From: Theobroma cacao
Taxonomy: Eukaryota; Streptophyta; Magnoliopsida; Malvales; Malvaceae
Direction: 5' to 3'
DNA: 64,000 bases
Assembly: GCF_000208745.1 (NCBI RefSeq)
Contig: NC_030858.1
Coordinates: 1,258,597-1,322,596, forward strand
The notes under the pieces: model-generated
The model's input: only the letters and a program-made list of their open reading frames with translations
Database searches by the model: none
What the model was told of the DNA's origin: nothing
Shown: in pieces, positions 58,711 through 64,000 of the stretch
Position numbering within the stretch: the first letter of the stretch is position 1
How the letters are laid out: the number at the start of each line of letters is the position of its first letter
Program-made: the position numbers and the translations under genes

Positions 58711-61576
58711 CAAGGTTGACTTGTTTCTTCTGAATTACTTGGTTAGCTGAGAATGTATGGAGTAGAGAAAAGGGAAAACCAATTATCAAGGAAGACAGAG
58801 AATTTGATTTTGGATTAACTGGATGCATAAACAATTGGAAATGGTGGAATGAAAGCATGAAAAGAAGACTGGTACTTTGTTGCAGCCAGCATAAGAGACA
58901 ACATTTCTCTGGAGGTACTTTCTGGCTTGTCCATTAAATGCATTACAGTGTAACATTGCACAAGATACATCTTTCCAAATGACTTTATCTATCACGGCCA
59001 GTTTAAAACAGGAAAATGAAGTCAAACAGGAAATTCACTCCCCGTTCGGATAATGTAGCACCAATTTGGGACACGTTGCAGTTTTCTTGCTTCAGTACTG
59101 CTGTAATTATTGTGTTTTTGACAGGACCTTTTTGGTGGACTCTACATTTTAAGGCCCCCACTAACTTAAACAAAACAAAAACATTGCTTAAATTTTGATT
59201 CTGCAAATCTCTGCTGTGTGATATACTTGAATGCTATAGAAAGGTTTATGCTTCTCTCATTTTCTTTAGCAAGAGCTAAATCCTGAACCATAGTTCTCAA
59301 CACTAATGCTATTAATTCTAATCGAAAACCCAAATCTAAGATGTCTTTTCCTTGTTCCTAATTTTTTATTTTGTTTTTGGCACAAATCAATGGAAACAAA
59401 CGATATATAGTGCAACCTGAAAGGCCTGCAGCAATGCTTTGCAGAAAGCAAAGGCACAACTGAAAAAACATGAGGTGTGTTATCTTACTCAACAAAGTCA
59501 TTGCTTTATCCAGCAAGACCAAACCGCCAAATTGTCAGAAAGAACTTATAGAAACTGTGGGTCAGTGTGGTGATGCATCAGTCTGTTAAGAGGATGAGTC
59601 CTGTCAACAGCAATACCTTACAGACTTACAGTAACTGGAAGTGACACTACCTTGAGGAAAAATTTAATCAGATGATAGGCAGACAGGTATTCAACTTTAC
59701 ATTCTTTCAAGTGTGAGTGAAGGGTTTAGAGGCTTAGCAGCCTTGGCAAAATACGCAAACGAAAGAAAGAAACAAAGCTTGGGCATTTCGATATTGATCT
59801 TGGATTGCTCTGCCAAGGCAATTTCGAGCCCTCCTAGTTCCTTAGCAAGATAAACACATTCATTTAACTCTTTTAAGTGTCCTTGCCTGCGAGAATGGAA
59901 CATGAAACTGATGAAGTGAAACAGGAAGTCTGGTTCTGGTTCCAAATTCAATTATGACAGACATTGTCATCTCTCTCTCTCTCTCTCCTAAGTCAAGGCC
60001 CAATTTCAGGACCAGGGAAAAGATCATCAAGCCCATATTCTCTTACGGCACGATTTGACAAATCGGATGATCAATGAGCAATTATTCTACATTTTAATTT
60101 CCCTTTCAAATTAGTGTTGGAGATATGATGCTTTTGATGACATCTTTGGAGATAATGGAACCATAAAATAATGGATTTTCTTTTCCTGATTATCATTGAA
60201 AGACTTGGTAATTGGAATCCAAAGTCAAGCTTGATATAATTGGGATGGTGAAAGATTGTTGACAAAATAAAGACATGTTTCCACTTTATTAGATGCTCTT
60301 TCCAAGAACTCCAGATTTTTTTTTTCTTAATGCAGCCTTGTGATCCACAATCATCTAGACAGATTTTGGGTTTTTTCAACCTGTTGGGAGCATGAATTTC
60401 TACTCTATGATTCTGCTTGGTTGCCATTCCAAGGAACAGTTTTGTTGCCCTTCATACTTGGTTTTTACTGCTTCCAACAATCTAAAATTAGACAAAATTC
60501 ATAATCCAAGGAGTAACATAAACGCGGAAAGGTCAAGGAAACTCCAAGGAAGTTCACTCTAAAGGGATAAAGGGCAATGGTCCAGATAGAAAAGGATGGT
60601 AGACCAACACTACTTCTCATTAAAAGGAAAATACAGCAATAAATAGGATGGCCTTTTGCTACATACTGTAACATTATAACCATAATTCCTACCTACCTCA
60701 ACAGTCAAAAACAGCTCCAGGACATTAGATCAGTGAAATTATCAATCATCATTCAAACTTAATCACATACCATAGCTGATGGTCATCACATCATTTCTAC
60801 ATATTAATCACGGGGATAGAAACATACATGACCTCCAGGGGCAGATATAAAATTCATTACAACATTGTAGAGAGGTTACAGGGTACAGTTCAGAGCAAAT
60901 GAAACCAGCAAAACAAGGGCTTGGTAAAAGAAAAAACAACTCCCAAGAGTTGTCATGGCAGGCTAAATAAATTGCTGCCATGGCCAAAGCCCATGAAAGC
61001 TAGGCGCTAAACTTGGAACTGCCAAAAGCAACCACAACTATAATGACTCTTAAGAACTTCAATCCACCCTTTGAGGAAAACAGAAGACCCAACCATCACG
61101 TGTAGAACATTGAGTTCAAAAACGTGAAAGACTCGGTAAAACCAACAATGGACAAACTCCAAATTGGGTACTGGAAGGGCAAATATCAAGAAAGAGCTTA
61201 GCCCAAGTAGAAATGAACAAGGCTATGCAAAAACGCCATGCGCCAGCACCCAGCAAACATAAAACCATAAAGATGCGGAAAAGATACCCTAAAATCCAGA
61301 ACCCAGCAACTGTATTCTCAGGGATATTCAGCCATGAAGAAACCAACACCCATTACTGGGATTCAAAATCTAGTAACAGATCTCTGATAAAAGGAAACCT
61401 GCGAAAAAAAGGAGAATGGCCATATTCCCTGGAAAAGGGGACTGAGTACTGGAAGATAGAAGACCCATTGACGGACCCAAAAACTACACAAACTGCTGCT
61501 ACTCACAAAGGCTATTATGAGGCTTCTAGATTGGTCAACCCTGCATTGTTGATAATGCGAACCTACATCTCTTAGT
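58711..61576. other. Intergenic region and EBF1-like 3' UTR
   Basis: EPF-like promoter (58.7-59.5 kb), then mixed sequence with a minus-strand frame at 59697-59951 (KELNECVYLAKELGGLEIAL) that resembles no known family, and a CT microsatellite at 59970-59988. About 60.75-61.576 kb is likely the long 3' untranslated region of the F-box gene. Confidence 0.5.
59970..59988. repeat. CT microsatellite
   Basis: About nine CT units in the spacer between the EPF-like and F-box genes. Confidence 0.8.
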
Positions 61577-63501
61577 TCAGAAAAGGATATCACACCTCCA
61601 TAGCTGCTCCACAAGCAGATCAACTGCACTGCTGCTGATTGCCTTGCATTGCTGCAGGTTTAATCCCAAGAGAGTCTGACCCAATTTTCCAAGAGAAGGC
61701 AAGCTTTTGTCTGAGACCATTGTGCAACCAGACACAGAAAGAATCTGCAGATTGATCTGATTAGAACGAGCAAGAGCTGCAATTCCAGAATCAGTGATGG
61801 AACACTTTGAGACATCAAGATCACTGAGCAACTGGCAGTTCTCTGCAATTGCAACCACACTACCATCACTGATCTTACAACCATCAAGATTTATCTTTTC
61901 TAGAGTCCACCCGTGCAAATCAGCCATGACACAAACAGCTTTGTCACTCAAATTCACACAACCACTGAGATTAACCTTCACCAAACCAGCCTCACAACTC
62001 TCAAGCAATGGAAGAATCCCAGCATCTGTTATTCCATGAAGCCCGCTCAACTCCACATTCTGCAGTTGAGGGCACAACTTACCCAATGTAGCCAAGCTAG
62101 AATCACCAAAACCAGGGCAGTCACGGATGGACAGTGATCGGAGGGATTCACAAGGGGATAGGGAAGGCAATCCCAAGTTTAGGTCCTTAATGCCCAAGCA
62201 GTTCACGAAAGAAATAGCCTTCAACTTTGCACCACAGTTAAGAAGGGAACCAAAAAACCCAAATTGGGTGATCCTGTGGCACTCCTCCAGTTGCAAGCTC
62301 TCTAGTGAACCAGCTGCTTTGGCAAAAGACACCAATCCATTATCAGATAAGAAAGCACATTTGCTGAGGCAGAACTGCTTCAAATTTGGGCAACCCTTTC
62401 CAACAGCTTCAAGTCCCAAATCTGTCACTCCACGGCAAGATGTAACTGTGAAAGACTTCAATTTCTGTAGCCCATGCCCATTACCCATCACCCAGAAGCC
62501 CTTCTCACTCACATTTGGAAGGCTAATAAGAGAAAGGTCAGTCACTGCATTGCCATAGTGTCCAATAACAGCAAGAGAGACATCGGTAATCTTCAAAGCA
62601 TGGAGCTTTACTTTTGTGAGGGAATATGAGGCCGACGACAACAGGCTTGCAATTCCTTGATCTCCAACAAGGGGGCAGTCTTTGATTGAAACAGACTTTA
62701 GATTGGGACAGCAGGATGCTACAGCTTGGAGACCTTCATTTTCAATGTTTGCACAACCCTCTATGGTCAGATCAGTCAAATTTGGGCAGCTCTTTGCAAC
62801 AGCAATCAAAGACTTATCAGTAATTGCAGGACAGTGGCAAAGGTCAAGCTTCTCTAGCTGGTGACACCCATCAGCAATCTGACACAGACCTTCATCTCCA
62901 ACAGAAGACAAACTCCACAAGGAAAGAACCCTAAGAGAAGGGCATCCACGGGAAATGGCCCTGAGACCAACAGCTGTCACTCCACGACTGGAATTGCTTC
63001 CTCGAATGAAAAGCTTGCCCAATCCTCCACGACTAGCAGTTCCGACAGCAATAGCAGCAAGTCTAACATCTGTCGCTTTCTTCCCTTCCAAGCTCCTAGA
63101 GAGGTATCCATCACCCTCAACATCCTGATCTTCATCCTCAGAAACAACTCCACCCTTCTTATCAGTACTCTCATCCTTGAGATTCAAAGCTTGGGTGGTG
63201 ATTTCATCTTTGCGGATGTTACTTACAAGTGTAAGCCAGCGCTTGGAAACACAAGCACAGGCACTCCTCTCTTGGCCTCCAGGCAACCGTCTGAAGATTT
63301 CAAATAAGCATTCATCAGGGAGAACATCGATTGATGGCTTCTTCTGCTCAAACCTCTCTCCAGAGAACACAAATGGGGCACTGATGCGGGACTTTTTGCG
63401 AAGAGGAAAATACACATCCACATGATGTCCAAGGGACAAAAAGTGGCTCGACTCCTTGGGGTTTGGGTAAATTGAGCCCCCAGGGCAAAAATCATCACTT
63501 C
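61577..63501 (-). CDS. EBF1: EIN3-binding F-box protein (EBF1/EBF2-like), 5' exon missing
   Basis: Substrate receptor of an SCF ubiquitin ligase that, in Arabidopsis, targets EIN3/EIL1 for degradation and so damps ethylene signalling. The main exon (63501-61577) follows the acceptor TTGATTCTCAG at phase 1 and begins with a glycine codon split by the intron, then SDDFCPGGSIYPNPKESS. Next come LSLGHHVDVYFPLRKKSR, the F-box (IDVLPDECLFEIFRRLPGGQ, ACVSKRWLTLVSNI), and a long row of Cys-containing leucine-rich repeats of about 26 residues (for example LRAISRGCPSLRVLSLWSLS, VAKSCPNLTDLTIEGC), ending in LVEQLWRCDILF. About 641 codons are visible. Only a short first exon (family: about 8-10 residues beginning MSK) should be missing. 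No match was found between 63502 and 64000, so it probably lies past the edge. Confidence 0.95.
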
Positions 63502-64000
63502 CTGAGAATCAAGAACCAAGAACCATGATGAGAACACAGAAGCCTACCAAAATAATATAAGAAAATCCAAAGAATTTTGAAAGATTTCTGATTAAATAGC
63601 AGTTGTTCAGTATTATTGTTGACCACATACAGCTCTCAAAAACCACACCCATCTCTACTAATATCAAGTTTAACAAACATAAAGAAAATAACAAGGAACC
63701 TATGAATATGTCTTGAAGATCAAACTCTAGATTCCAAAGATTCACACCAAAGCCCCATAAGGCAAAACCCATAAGATCCATTAACCAGAAGGGACTTTGA
63801 ATCTATAGCTCATAAATCCATCTCAGATGTAGTCCCACAGACCATATATTTCACAACAAACAATCTACAGCCCAAAAGACAATCTTATGAGCCTTAAAAT
63901 CCCCACTAATCCGTTCAGAATAGACCTGATCTACAACCCAAACACCTCTATAGTTTTCAAGTTGAAAGAAGCATAAAACCACAAACAAATCAGCTAGGAT
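63502..64000. other. First intron of the EBF1-like gene (partial)
   Basis: Non-coding sequence upstream of the F-box exon. A T-rich (minus-strand) tract and a good acceptor lie at its left border, and no plausible first coding exon is visible. Confidence 0.5.

Noticed and set aside
1..64000. CRISPR arrays, operons, phage or bacterial defence systems.
   Set aside because: The window is a plant nuclear chromosome segment with spliced genes; no spaced direct-repeat array or prokaryotic gene is present.

Overview
This is a plant nuclear window, most likely from a eudicot. Its genes carry GT-AG introns (one looks GC-AG), the spacers are AT-rich and full of microsatellites, and every recognisable protein is a plant family: Aux/IAA, KIX-EAR corepressor, G-type lectin receptor kinase, EPF-like peptide and EBF F-box. 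The rosid-like (possibly Malvales) flavour is only an impression. I see no prokaryotic, viral or CRISPR content. All exon coordinates below were derived by hand from splice signals and reading-frame continuity.

Layout. Left edge to 2.05 kb: nucleotide-sugar transporter (UGNT1-like, minus, C-terminus off the window). 6.0-7.3 kb: Aux/IAA of the IAA29 type (plus). 9.4-14.3 kb: a 19-exon LRR-malectin receptor of the LRR-VIII-2 type that stops 20 residues after its membrane helix and has no kinase. 17.8-19.8 kb: intronless ANTH/AP180 clathrin adaptor. 24.3-25.4 kb: intronless GT14-type glycosyltransferase (minus). 27.1-28.9 kb: KIX8/KIX9-like corepressor (plus). 30.4-32.9 kb: NT-C2 (EEIG1/EHBP1) domain protein (minus). 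33-40 kb: AT-rich gene-poor stretch. 40.2-42.6 kb: SD2-5-type lectin receptor kinase (plus, intronless). 43.5-46.4 kb: ascorbate peroxidase-related APX6/APX-R (plus). 52.0-55.3 kb: TPX2/WVD2-like microtubule protein (plus). 56.6-57.4 kb: TPR protein (minus). 58.2-58.7 kb: EPF-like secreted peptide (minus). 61.6 kb to the right part: EBF1/2 F-box protein (minus, first exon not found in the window).

The order transporter, IAA29, AP180, GT14, KIX, SD2-5, APX6, TPX2, TPR matches, from memory, Arabidopsis At4g32272 to At4g32340. The AP180, NT-C2, TPX2 and EBF1 members recall the duplicated At2g25430-At2g25490 segment. The window therefore looks like an unfractionated ancestral block, with the LRR-malectin gene and the EPF-like gene as candidate local insertions.

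These genes are not an operon. Several are growth regulators: auxin repression (IAA29), ethylene signalling (EBF), TOPLESS-linked repression (KIX with an EAR motif), secreted patterning peptide (EPFL), cortical microtubules (WVD2-like) and endocytosis (AP180). The least ordinary observations are the kinase-less receptor, the GC-AG intron in APX6, and two coding-like orphan islands near 29.9 kb and 46.6-47.0 kb.
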